IMG/VR virus record: IMGVR_UViG_3300025127_000055
Location: 1-52,219 of that record
Direction: 5' to 3' (one strand)
Length of the DNA stretch: 52,219 nucleotides
Source of the DNA: a virus
Each line of letters starts with the position of its first letter. Position 1 is the first letter of the stretch. The notes below the pieces were generated by a model. That model worked only from the letters and a program-made list of their open reading frames with translations, did not search any database and had not been told where the DNA came from. The translations under genes and the position numbers were made by a program. Shown here piece after piece: positions 43,258-48,796 of the stretch.

Positions 43258-43464
43258 TTAGTCTCCTGTAGTCATTAATGAATCAATGTAGCTGGGGTTC
43301 TCATCTTCCCAATCTGTGACTGATTCCTCTAAGTTGTCGATTTCATGATGCTCATTTAGAAGTTCGATATACTCACTTATGATAGCATGATAGAAATCTT
43401 CATCTAACTTTGCCCTTTTTAGAACTCTGCGATAGAGTTCTAATGGAAAAACTTTTCTGTTCAT
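43258..43464 (-). CDS. 68-aa early acidic protein
   Basis: Start at the ATG at 43462-43464, which overlaps the TAA of the gene upstream (TAATG) and has GAGGGG 9 bp before it. Basic N-terminal helix (NRKVFPLELYRRVLKRAKLD), then acidic (YIELLNEHHEIDNLEESVTD, WEDENPSYIDS). Early-type small ORF of unknown function. Confidence 0.65.
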   Translation of the reverse strand: MNRKVFPLELYRRVLKRAKLDEDFYHAIISEYIELLNEHHEIDNLEESVTDWEDENPSYIDSLMTTGD

Positions 43465-43751
43465 TACCAAGTCCCCTCTTTATGTGAATAACCAAACTCG
43501 TCAAGTAAAATGTCTCTTACCCTTTCTCTGTCAAGTGAATCACCATCACCCCAAGTACATAGTTCATTGCTGTCGTCAGCACATTGACCAAGATACTTTT
43601 CGGTAGCACCGAGAATGTCAACTTTTGAAAGTGGGTTGCCATCTTTCACAAGTGGATAGAGTGGGTCATTTACCCCATAGAATGAATCAACATACTCAAC
43701 AAAGTTTGTGAGCATATCGTTGAGTTCTGTTGAGTATGTTCCTGAGTTCAT
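43464..43751 (-). CDS. 95-aa early acidic protein
   Basis: The first in-frame ATG (43772) lies between the TATAAT box and the expected transcript start, so I use the ATG at 43749-43751. Acidic, with ELNDMLTNFVEYVDSFYGVN, LSKVDILGATEKYLGQCADD and RERVRDILLDEFGYSHKEGT. Two Cys residues. Promoter cassette at 43761-43833. Not recognised. Confidence 0.65.
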   Translation of the reverse strand: MNSGTYSTELNDMLTNFVEYVDSFYGVNDPLYPLVKDGNPLSKVDILGATEKYLGQCADDSNELCTWGDGDSLDRERVRDILLDEFGYSHKEGTW

Positions 43752-43760
43752 AGTAGTTTG

Positions 43761-43833
43761 ATTGTTATACATTAATTATAAAGGAAGTTGAAATGAAATA
43801 GGAAAAAAGTAGACGATATTTTAATTGTCACAC
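43761..43833 (-). promoter_or_regulatory. Early promoter cassette, diverged copy
   Basis: Minus strand: half-site GTGTGAC with the stop TGA of the upstream gene, then GTCTACTTTTTTCC, TATAAT (43775-43780) and leader ATAACAAT (43761-43768). No clear stem. Clearly related to the other cassettes in its box and leader. Confidence 0.55.
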
Positions 43834-44121
43834 TGCTAACCCTTTTAACTTTAAAATCTCGTCATAATGAAGTTCAGCTGCTATAGTGCGGTAGATTCCA
43901 AAAATCTTGGCCATGTCCACACCTTCCCAATCTGTCCACTCTTCAACATATCCGAGCTGGCTCTCATCATATCCACCTGACTTCAAACTGGGGGCTGATA
44001 TAAACTCAAAGTTTGCATCAATAAAAAAATGCCTTCCAAACTCTTGAGACTCAAATGTGACACTTGGTAAAAACTTTCCGTTAGTCATATTTAAGTAGTC
44101 TTGAAAAAAGAATGTCCTCAT
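43828..44121 (-). CDS. 97-aa early hypothetical protein
   Basis: ATG overlaps the stop of the 48-aa gene (ATGA). Sequence MRTFFFQDYLNMTNGKFLPS, then RHFFIDANFEFISAPSLKSG and QLGYVEEWTDWEGVDMAKIF. Mixed alpha/beta, aromatic-rich. Ends GLAV with TGA inside the GTGTGAC half-site of the cassette. Function unknown. Confidence 0.65.
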   Translation of the reverse strand: MRTFFFQDYLNMTNGKFLPSVTFESQEFGRHFFIDANFEFISAPSLKSGGYDESQLGYVEEWTDWEGVDMAKIFGIYRTIAAELHYDEILKLKGLAV

Positions 44122-44264
44122 TTTGTTTCCTCGTATGAATGAAAGAGTGAATAATAGAGATCGTTTTGAAGTCCAAACTCAAATGAAACATTTGCTTCGA
44201 TCTCGTCAGTAGAGTTATAAATCTTTGAGATTAATTCATACTCTTTTGCTGTAAGTGTTCTCAT
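44118..44264 (-). CDS. 48-aa early protein
   Basis: ATG at 44262-44264 right behind the TAA of the 79-aa gene, with GAGGAGGG upstream; TGA overlaps the next ATG. MRTLTAKEYELISKIYNSTD, EIEANVSFEFGLQNDLYYSL. The TAKEYELISKIYN opening resembles helix starts in small phage ORFs. Clear coupling on both sides supports translation. Not recognised. Confidence 0.65.
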   Translation of the reverse strand: MRTLTAKEYELISKIYNSTDEIEANVSFEFGLQNDLYYSLFHSYEETK

Positions 44265-44504
44265 TTAGCCCTCCTCGCTGATAAAGGTATCTAATCTCTC
44301 AATGTCGAGCTCTGGGTTGAAAGTGAAATCTCTGAATGACTTGTAAGTATCAAAGAAATCAACTCCAGCTATATGATCTACTCCCCACTCTAAGATTTCT
44401 GTTACAAAATCTGCAAAGTCATCACAACAGCAAGCCATATTCTGAAAGTTGTCAACTTCGAGGATTCTGTTGATGATTCTGTCTGTTGGTGAAAGTTTGT
44501 TCAT
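44265..44504 (-). CDS. 79-aa early protein with CCC motif
   Basis: First gene after cassette A. Helical and acidic (NKLSPTDRIINRILEVDNFQ, NMACCCDDFADFVTEILEWG, VDHIAGVDFFDTYKSFRDF). Three adjacent Cys (25-27) are unusual and could bind metal or be redox-active. No clear Shine-Dalgarno in the short 5-prime leader. Function unknown. Confidence 0.65.
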   Translation of the reverse strand: MNKLSPTDRIINRILEVDNFQNMACCCDDFADFVTEILEWGVDHIAGVDFFDTYKSFRDFTFNPELDIERLDTFISEEG

Positions 44505-44515
44505 TTTGAAATTCG

Positions 44516-44587
44516 TTTGTTATACTATTATTATAATGGGTAGAGTATTAAAATCTACCCATGATGTGACAGTAATTAAACTGTCAT
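44516..44587 (-). promoter_or_regulatory. Early promoter cassette A
   Basis: Minus strand order: palindrome TGACAGT-n6-ACTGTCA (44567-44586), stem ATGGGTAG / CTACCCAT (44536-44543 with 44555-44562, loop 11), TATAAT (44530-44535), leader ATAACAAA (44516-44523). Stop TAA of the HicA-like gene lies inside the palindrome. Drives the 79-aa gene. Confidence 0.8.
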
Positions 44588-44767
44588 ACCGATTGATTTT
44601 TTGAGTTGTCTGTCAAGTACTTTTGAATAGTGTTTATTGTTTCTGGGGCTTTTTGGTGTGGTTACTAGAGCCCCTGTTACAATATGCTTAAAGACTAGAT
44701 GATTAGTTTCTCGAATTAAAATAAATCCGTTTCTCTTCATCTTCCTTTTAATTTCCCTCTGCTTCAT
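44576..44767 (-). CDS. HicA-like small RNA-binding protein
   Basis: 63 aa with the HicA/YcfA layout: basic start (MKQREIKRKMKRNGF), the strand with the family His (LIRETNHLVFKHIVTGALVT, His23), then a Pro/Lys turn (TPKSPRNNKHYSKVLDRQLK). In HicA toxins that His is catalytic for mRNA cleavage. This is known for the family, not shown here. The upstream 106-aa gene overlaps by 4 bp. No HicB-like antitoxin (ribbon-helix-helix or HicB fold) is visible downstream. The gene is bounded by 11-bp direct repeats (44580-44590, 44768-44778). Confidence 0.6.
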   Translation of the reverse strand: MKQREIKRKMKRNGFILIRETNHLVFKHIVTGALVTTPKSPRNNKHYSKVLDRQLKKSIGMTV

Positions 44768-45084
44768 ACTGTCATACCTGATACAAAGGGAACTGCTGAA
44801 CCATCTAGGTCATCTGATAAAAACCATGCCCAGTTTTTTTGATTAACTCTCATACTAGGTACAAACTCATTAAGTAAAGCATTGAGTCTAGACTTAGTTG
44901 TATTGGATTGCCAACCGCCATCAAATAGTGTAAGATCGTTTGTAGCTGTATCTACTGAAGCAATGTGATTTCCATGTAGGAATACTTCAACAACTTCTCT
45001 TGATACTCTGACCATAGTATTAGAACCAGCCCAGTTGCGTCTGTATCTGATTGCTGTGTTCATTTGCTGTTCGATCTTTCTCAT
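44764..45084 (-). CDS. 106-aa LHGN-type conserved hypothetical protein
   Basis: Segments NTAIRYRRNWAGSNTMVRVS, EVVEVFLHGNHIASVDTATN, DLTLFDGGWQSNTTKSRLNA belong to a small protein type recurrent in cyanophages and some plasmids (V-x-L-H-G-N-x-I-A ... GWQSxTTKSRLNAL). No function is known to me. First gene after cassette B and translationally coupled to the HicA-like gene (ATGA), so the two may act together. Ends SGMTV, like the HicA-like product, because both ends read through the same repeat. Confidence 0.7.
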   Translation of the reverse strand: MRKIEQQMNTAIRYRRNWAGSNTMVRVSREVVEVFLHGNHIASVDTATNDLTLFDGGWQSNTTKSRLNALLNEFVPSMRVNQKNWAWFLSDDLDGSAVPFVSGMTV

Positions 45085-45103
45085 AATAAAAAATGAATGA
45101 TTG

Positions 45104-45176
45104 TTTGTTATACTATTATTATAATGGGTAGGTTATTAAAATCTACCCATAGTGTGACAGTAATTTAACTGTCACA
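45104..45176 (-). promoter_or_regulatory. Early promoter cassette B
   Basis: Minus strand: perfect palindrome with 9-bp arms TGTGACAGT / ACTGTCACA (45153-45161 and 45168-45176), stem ATGGGTAG / CTACCCAT (45124-45131 with 45143-45150), TATAAT (45118-45123), leader ATAACAAA (45104-45111). Confidence 0.85.
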
Positions 45177-45177
45177 T

Positions 45178-45402
45178 TTACATCATTTTTTCAGCAACAA
45201 AAGCTCCCATAAGTGTTTGATAGATGTCATCACATATTTTTGTGAGTTCATCATCACTTGCTCCAATAGATGGGTGATAGTTAACAAAATCCTCTATTGG
45301 ATCTCCACCGAAAGTAACTTCTCTGATTGAAACATCAGCATTATCATCAATAAATGCTTCATGTAAAACTGTCTCATTTTGCCATGTGTTTTCAAAAATC
45401 AT
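45178..45402 (-). CDS. 74-aa early acidic protein
   Basis: AGGA 7 bp before the ATG. Acidic, with ADVSIREVTFGGDPIEDFVN, SDDELTKICDDIYQTLMGAF. No recognised domain. First gene after cassette C; ends 2 bp before cassette B. Confidence 0.65.
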   Translation of the reverse strand: MIFENTWQNETVLHEAFIDDNADVSIREVTFGGDPIEDFVNYHPSIGASDDELTKICDDIYQTLMGAFVAEKMM

Positions 45403-45412
45403 AGTAGAATCC

Positions 45413-45484
45413 TTTGCTTATATGGCTATTATAATCGGAAAATTGGAAAAAAAGACCGATCATTGTGACAGTAATTAAATTGGT
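45413..45484 (-). promoter_or_regulatory. Early promoter cassette C
   Basis: Minus strand: half-site ATTACTGTCAC, short stem ATCGG / CCGAT (45434-45438 with 45456-45460), TATAAT (45428-45433), AGCCATATAAGCAAA leader. Stem is weaker than in A and B. Confidence 0.7.
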
Positions 45485-45487
45485 TTA

Positions 45488-45745
45488 TTATCTCACTGCG
45501 AATACTGTTTTTAGGTTACGATCTTCTACATAGGCTTTTCCATAGTCTGTAGCCCACTCGATTGCACTTTTTTTAGCAACTTCAAAATCCATTGTATAAT
45601 GCTCGTGATAGCCAAGAGGGTGGTCGGGAACTATAACAGTATAGTCAAATTTATTTCTGGGGTGGTTTGGTTCTCTTCTAAGATTATCAAGTTGAATAAT
45701 CTTTAACTGCTTGAGTGACTCTTCTAAAATTTCAATAGTTGTCAT
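45488..45745 (-). CDS. 85-aa early hypothetical protein
   Basis: The open frame continues upstream to 45847, but the ATG at 45743-45745 has GGGAG before it and stands one base after the TAA of the previous gene. Sequence MTTIEILEESLKQLKIIQLD, then FDYTVIVPDHPLGYHEHYTM, VAKKSAIEWATDYGKAYVED. Ferredoxin-like alpha/beta order is possible. Not recognised. Confidence 0.65.
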   Translation of the reverse strand: MTTIEILEESLKQLKIIQLDNLRREPNHPRNKFDYTVIVPDHPLGYHEHYTMDFEVAKKSAIEWATDYGKAYVEDRNLKTVFAVR

Positions 45746-45746
45746 T

Positions 45747-45941
45747 TTAAACTCCCTTAACTGTATTGGATAAGTATGTTTCTTTAGCTGCACAAATATT
45801 ATCAAATAAATTATCGAATGTTTGAACATCAAAATCATCACTCTCATTAAGATAATTAATTATCTCATCTTGAGAACACATGATATTATATAAGTGGTTA
45901 TACTGACCTTGTGTAAGTTCAATACATAATCCTTTTTTCAT
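45747..45941 (-). CDS. 64-aa early hypothetical protein
   Basis: ATG overlaps the stop of the 51-aa gene (ATGA). Helical (LTQGQYNHLYNIMCSQDEII, FDVQTFDNLFDNICAAKETY). Ends TVKGV. Middle gene of a three-gene coupled set (51 aa - 64 aa - 85 aa) behind the 46105-46141 cassette. Confidence 0.65.
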   Translation of the reverse strand: MKKGLCIELTQGQYNHLYNIMCSQDEIINYLNESDDFDVQTFDNLFDNICAAKETYLSNTVKGV

Positions 45942-46093
45942 TGTGCTAAGTCCTCGAATCTTTGTTGTGCTAATACTTCTGCACTAAATTGTAACTCTTC
46001 ATCATTGAATCCTAATGGATTGTTGTTAGTTACCTCTTCTAATGCTTCCTCAAATAGTGTTTCAAGTAGCATTTCATTTTGTAAAGTTGACAT
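45938..46093 (-). CDS. 51-aa early acidic protein
   Basis: Start at 46091-46093; the longer frame from 46120 would begin within the promoter box of the cassette. MSTLQNEMLLETLFEEALEE, then NPLGFNDEELQFSAEVLAQQ, RFEDLAQ. Acidic helices. Not recognised. Confidence 0.6.
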   Translation of the reverse strand: MSTLQNEMLLETLFEEALEEVTNNNPLGFNDEELQFSAEVLAQQRFEDLAQ

Positions 46094-46104
46094 TTTGAAA
46101 TCCT

Positions 46105-46141
46105 TTTGTAATATGGCCATTCTAGTCTATCTGACTAGAAT
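46105..46141 (-). promoter_or_regulatory. Early promoter cassette, hairpin variant
   Basis: Minus strand: perfect 9-bp stem ATTCTAGTC / GACTAGAAT (46119-46127 with 46133-46141, loop 5), TAGAAT as -10 inside the right arm, GGCCATATTACAAAAGGA leader. The TAG stop of the 91-aa gene is inside the stem. Lacks the TGACAGT palindrome. Confidence 0.65.
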
Positions 46142-46402
46142 TGTGTCAGAGAATTGTGCCAGCTCTGTATCTGGCATATATTGTGCTGGCCTTCTGGTGT
46201 TGATAGTTACCTCATAGTTGTAATTATCAAGTCTATCAAATAGTTCATCAGCCATATCATTAACGTGAATTAATTTTCTATTAACTGTTTCAGTTACGAA
46301 AGTCAAAACTCTTAATCTGACATTCTTCTTAACGTCTCCTAGAAAATCCTTGACCTGATAATAGTCAACTGTCATTGCTCCGTCAGATGATTTGATTTGC
46401 AT
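46127..46402 (-). CDS. 91-aa early hypothetical protein
   Basis: First gene after cassette D, AGGA in a leader with a T-run. MQIKSSDGAMTVDYYQVKDF, VRLRVLTFVTETVNRKLIHV, ELFDRLDNYNYEVTINTRRP. Mixed alpha/beta, probably a small globular domain. Not recognised. Confidence 0.65.
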   Translation of the reverse strand: MQIKSSDGAMTVDYYQVKDFLGDVKKNVRLRVLTFVTETVNRKLIHVNDMADELFDRLDNYNYEVTINTRRPAQYMPDTELAQFSDTILVR

Positions 46403-46416
46403 AATAAAAAAATCCT

Positions 46417-46485
46417 TTTGTTATATGGCCATTATAATCGGTAGGTTATGAAAATCTACCGATTATGTGACACTAATTGAACTGG
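46417..46485 (-). promoter_or_regulatory. Early promoter cassette D
   Basis: Minus strand: half-site ATTAGTGTCACA, stem ATCGGTAG / CTACCGAT (46437-46444 with 46456-46463), TATAAT (46431-46436), GGCCATATAACAAAAGGA leader. Confidence 0.8.
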
Positions 46486-46486
46486 T

Positions 46487-46951
46487 TTATAGGTAGCCCG
46501 CTGTTTCCATTCCAGGCTCATCATAGAACCAACTGAATCCAACTTCGGGAAACATATCCCTTAATTTTTCGCATATCTCTATTGGAGGCCCCCACGCTGT
46601 GTTAAAATTGATTTCAATTTGCTCATCATCATAATCATCTACCTCTACACTTCCATTAATATCCCACTTAGTTCCCCAATTTGAAATGTTCCAATTATAC
46701 CATCTATCGTCATTTCTTCCACTCTTAGGAAATTCCATAGTTACGAATGACACTTCGCCATTTGGCTTTTTAAATTCTTTTCTTACTGGTAACTCCCCAT
46801 CTTCATTTGGTGTATTATTCCAATCTGGACTAGGGATAATCTTACCAAAGACAGTATCCTTAGATTCAAAAATTTCCTGTATTTTTTGAATATCTTGCTC
46901 GTTACCATTCTTTGCGTAAGCGGTAACTCTGTTTTGACACCAATTAGGCAT
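46487..46951 (-). CDS. YubB/DUF1281-like ferredoxin-fold protein
   Basis: 154 aa. The opening MPNWCQNRVTAYAKNG and the late segment INFNTAWGPPIEICEKLRDM, then FSWFYDEPGMETAGYL are the hallmark of the Api92/YubB (DUF1281) family, found in many phages and plasmids with a ferredoxin-like fold of unknown function. Between them is a WNISNWGTKWDINGSVE block. It is the longest protein of this block and stands alone between cassettes E and D. Confidence 0.8.
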   Translation of the reverse strand: MPNWCQNRVTAYAKNGNEQDIQKIQEIFESKDTVFGKIIPSPDWNNTPNEDGELPVRKEFKKPNGEVSFVTMEFPKSGRNDDRWYNWNISNWGTKWDINGSVEVDDYDDEQIEINFNTAWGPPIEICEKLRDMFPEVGFSWFYDEPGMETAGYL

Positions 46952-46971
46952 AGTTGAAAAATGAATGAATG

Positions 46972-47041
46972 TTTGTTATGTTTTAATTATAATCGGTAGG
47001 TTACGAAAATCTACCGATTGTGTGACAGTAATTTAACTGTC
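46972..47041 (-). promoter_or_regulatory. Early promoter cassette E
   Basis: Minus strand: palindrome GACAGT-n6-ACTGTC plus CAC (47022-47041), stem ATCGGTAG / CTACCGAT (46992-46999 with 47011-47018), TATAAT (46986-46991), leader ATAACAAA (46972-46979). Confidence 0.85.
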
Positions 47042-47236
47042 TTAAAATGGGTTGCTCCAGTTGTATGCCTGATAATCTGTAACTAGACCATCTTTGTTGA
47101 GACCATCAACATAATCATTAAATGCACATCTTTTGGCAATGCTATCTCCTCTGAAGTTTGGATTAGATTTTAGAAAGTCTGACCAATCCCATCTGAATTG
47201 CTCAACTGCTTGCTTTTTGGTCATTCTGTAGTTCAT
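47042..47236 (-). CDS. 64-aa early conserved protein (KQAVEQF type)
   Basis: Start at the ATG at 47234-47236 with AGGA 6 bp upstream; the longer frame from 47275 would run through the promoter. MTKKQAVEQFRWDWSDFLKS, then KRCAFNDYVDGLNKDGLVTD, YQAYNWSNPF. The end (N-x-Y-x-D-x-L-x-K-D-G-x-I-x-x-x-Q-x-x-x-W) is a widespread marine-phage and bacterial small-protein signature of unknown role. Confidence 0.75.
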   Translation of the reverse strand: MNYRMTKKQAVEQFRWDWSDFLKSNPNFRGDSIAKRCAFNDYVDGLNKDGLVTDYQAYNWSNPF

Positions 47237-47246
47237 AAGAATCCTG

Positions 47247-47317
47247 TTTGTTATATGGCTATTATAATTGAACAAGATGCTAATTCAATCAAAATTAGAC
47301 ACTAATCAAACTGTCAC
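47247..47317 (-). promoter_or_regulatory. Early promoter cassette F
   Basis: Minus strand: GTGACAGTTTGATTAGTGTC (47298-47317), stem ATTGAA / TTCAAT (47267-47272 with 47284-47289), TATAAT (47261-47266), AGCCATATAACAAACAGGA leader. The TGA of GTGACAG is the stop of the 71-aa gene. Confidence 0.75.
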
Positions 47318-47529
47318 ATTGAATCAACTAACTTATCAACACATTCGCTATAATGCTCGTCAGTTATATTTTTCTTCTTATGATAAAATCTTTCATCTAA
47401 CTCAAGATTATAAATTACTGATTTGGTTGCTTCTAATAAATCCTCATCATCAATATCAAAATCCGCAAGTTCGACCAACTCATAAATTTTTTCAAATAGA
47501 TAATTGAATTGAGTATCGTTAGTTCTCAT
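47314..47529 (-). CDS. 71-aa early acidic protein
   Basis: ATG overlaps the TAG/TAA region of the 86-aa gene. Helical and acidic (FNYLFEKIYELVELADFDID, DEDLLEATKSVIYNLELDER, YSECVDKLVDSM). Stop within cassette F. Not recognised. Confidence 0.65.
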   Translation of the reverse strand: MRTNDTQFNYLFEKIYELVELADFDIDDEDLLEATKSVIYNLELDERFYHKKKNITDEHYSECVDKLVDSM

Positions 47530-47789
47530 TAGTCTAAATCCCTCTCAGAATCAAATCTTCGATCTTTTTTAAAATCACATTTAATATAATCTTGAATCTC
47601 ATCAACAACTTCGCCAAAATGATCTTCCCAATAGTTTTGTGCTTCATCAATAAATTCTGCATCTGACATTTTTTCATAATATCTGTCAAGATCATCAGTT
47701 ACATACGAAACTAAATCTTTTGTTGACATATTATCAACATATCTCTCAACTAAAAAAGATTTGAGTTCATTAATTAGTGCTTTATCCAT
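47529..47789 (-). CDS. 86-aa early acidic protein
   Basis: Helical (MDKALINELKSFLVERYVDN, LVSYVTDDLDRYYEKMSDAE, FGEVVDEIQDYIKCDFKKDR), similar in layout to cyanophage proteins that open with KALIxxLKxFLVExYVDxMS. Coupled to both neighbours by stop-start overlaps. Function unknown. Confidence 0.65.
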   Translation of the reverse strand: MDKALINELKSFLVERYVDNMSTKDLVSYVTDDLDRYYEKMSDAEFIDEAQNYWEDHFGEVVDEIQDYIKCDFKKDRRFDSERDLD

Positions 47790-47962
47790 TAGACTTCTCC
47801 CTCTTCTGGAAACTGTGATAGATACGCATTAGCAAGATGAGACACGAAAAACCACGCACGTTGACCACTCACTCTATTTTCATCACAATAGTGTGATATG
47901 GTATCTTCAACTAATTCAGAGATTTCAACTGCTTGATCTCTCATTTCTTTGATGTCGTCCAT
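47789..47962 (-). CDS. 57-aa early protein
   Basis: Start at 47960-47962; the longer frame from 48007 runs into the promoter. MDDIKEMRDQAVEISELVED, then RVSGQRAWFFVSHLANAYLS. Helical, acidic front; last part amphipathic. Behind cassette G. Confidence 0.6.
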   Translation of the reverse strand: MDDIKEMRDQAVEISELVEDTISHYCDENRVSGQRAWFFVSHLANAYLSQFPEEGEV

Positions 47963-47972
47963 AATAAAAAAT

Positions 47973-48044
47973 CTGCTTACATTATTATAATAGTACCTAT
48001 CCGACACGAATAGGATTTTTATGTGACACTAATCAAACTGTCAC
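47973..48044 (-). promoter_or_regulatory. Early promoter cassette G
   Basis: Minus strand: GTGACAGT-n6-AGTGTCAC (48023-48044), short stem CCTAT / ATAGG (47996-48000 with 48010-48014), TATAAT (47984-47989), GTAAGCAGA leader. Stem sequence unlike other copies. Confidence 0.7.
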
Positions 48045-48045
48045 G

Positions 48046-48240
48046 TCAACCAAACTTTATCCATTTAATTGGATTACCATTAGTAGCCTTCCATAGGTAA
48101 ACTGCACCTATGGATTCAACTAAATTCTCTCCAGTTTTTTTTGCTTCATCAAAATCAGTAAAATTCCAATAATTTGCATCTTCTGAATAAAAATCAAAAG
48201 TGTCAGTTAAAATCCATTTTTTCATAGTTTTGGTAGCCAT
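48046..48240 (-). CDS. 64-aa early protein
   Basis: KKWILTDTFDFYSEDANYWN, then FTDFDEAKKTGENLVESIGA, VYLWKATNGNPIKWIKFG. Start at Met1 (48240) or Met6 (48225), neither with a good Shine-Dalgarno. The sequence directly before Met1, GGTATGATAGT, is one base from the 11-bp repeat around the HicA-like gene. The intergenic 48241-48314 holds a small CAGG/CCTG hairpin and a T-run, perhaps a weak terminator. Function unknown. Confidence 0.65.
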   Translation of the reverse strand: MATKTMKKWILTDTFDFYSEDANYWNFTDFDEAKKTGENLVESIGAVYLWKATNGNPIKWIKFG

Positions 48241-48314
48241 ACTATCATACCTAGAGTTAAAAACAAGGAGCTTACAGGCGATCCTGAGAGGAGCAAAAGT
48301 GTATCAGTGCTATA

Positions 48315-48521
48315 CTATTTGAGTTGAATGTCATAATCAATAGATTTGATGCACCAACCACTAGCTGTAGTGATCTCTTCGATCAAATCTTCCTCATCAT
48401 CAGCCTCCCAAACACCAAGTGCATCATCACGAAGTGCAATTTCATCATCAAATGTTAGTTGATACTCTTCTGATAAACTATCGTTGAGATCAAACTCAAT
48501 TTCTGTTACGTTAAATTTCAT
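48315..48521 (-). CDS. 68-aa early conserved acidic protein
   Basis: MKFNVTEIEFDLNDSLSEEY, then GVWEADDEEDLIEEITTASG, WCIKSIDYDIQLK. The W-x-A-D-D-E-x-D-L-I-E-E-I-T-x-x-x-G-W-C-I-x-S-I-D-Y pattern recurs in marine T4-like phages without known function. ATG overlaps the stop of the upstream gene. Confidence 0.75.
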   Translation of the reverse strand: MKFNVTEIEFDLNDSLSEEYQLTFDDEIALRDDALGVWEADDEEDLIEEITTASGWCIKSIDYDIQLK

Positions 48522-48706
48522 GATAAACTCTTGTTAAGTACTTTTACATTTCTTTTAAGTGTCTCATCATAGACACGAATTGATAGTTCTCCATCAGCAT
48601 CTACAAAACCATTTCGATCAAGTGCATTGCCAACTATCTTCCAAACTTGATGGACTTCTTCATCAGTTAGCATTGAACCGATACTGTAGTAGTGTGTTCT
48701 TTTCAT
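48518..48706 (-). CDS. 62-aa early protein
   Basis: Start at 48704-48706; the longer frame from 48751 covers the promoter region. MKRTHYYSIGSMLTDEEVHQ, VWKIVGNALDRNGFVDADGE, LSIRVYDETLKRNVKVLNKS. Not recognised. Behind the terminator-promoter at 48721-48790. Confidence 0.65.
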   Translation of the reverse strand: MKRTHYYSIGSMLTDEEVHQVWKIVGNALDRNGFVDADGELSIRVYDETLKRNVKVLNKSLS

Positions 48707-48720
48707 TGTGAATGAATTAC

Positions 48721-48790
48721 TTATGTGGCCATTGTAGTAATAAAAAAACAAGGAATCTACAAAAAGTAGACACCTTGTTAACTGTCACGA
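48721..48790 (-). promoter_or_regulatory. Early terminator-promoter cassette H
   Basis: Minus strand: half-site GTGACAGTTAAC, strong terminator hairpin (48742-48779), TACAAT as -10 (48731-48736), GGCCACATAAG leader. The right half of the palindrome seen in A and B is replaced by the terminator stem. Confidence 0.75.
48742..48779 (-). terminator. Rho-independent terminator
   Basis: Minus strand: AACAAGG-tGTCTAC, loop TTTTT, GTAGAt-tCCTTGTT, then a run of seven T. It ends the 65-aa gene transcript at 48797 and is the clearest classical terminator in the window. Confidence 0.85.
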
Positions 48791-48796
48791 GAGTTT

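Noticed and set aside
43752-43772. Upstream ATG for the 95-aa gene
   Set aside because: It lies between the TATAAT box and the expected RNA start of the cassette, so it would not be in the mRNA.
45746-45847. N-terminal extension of the 85-aa gene
   Set aside because: Overlaps the 64-aa gene; GGGAG directly before the ATG at 45745 indicates the true start.
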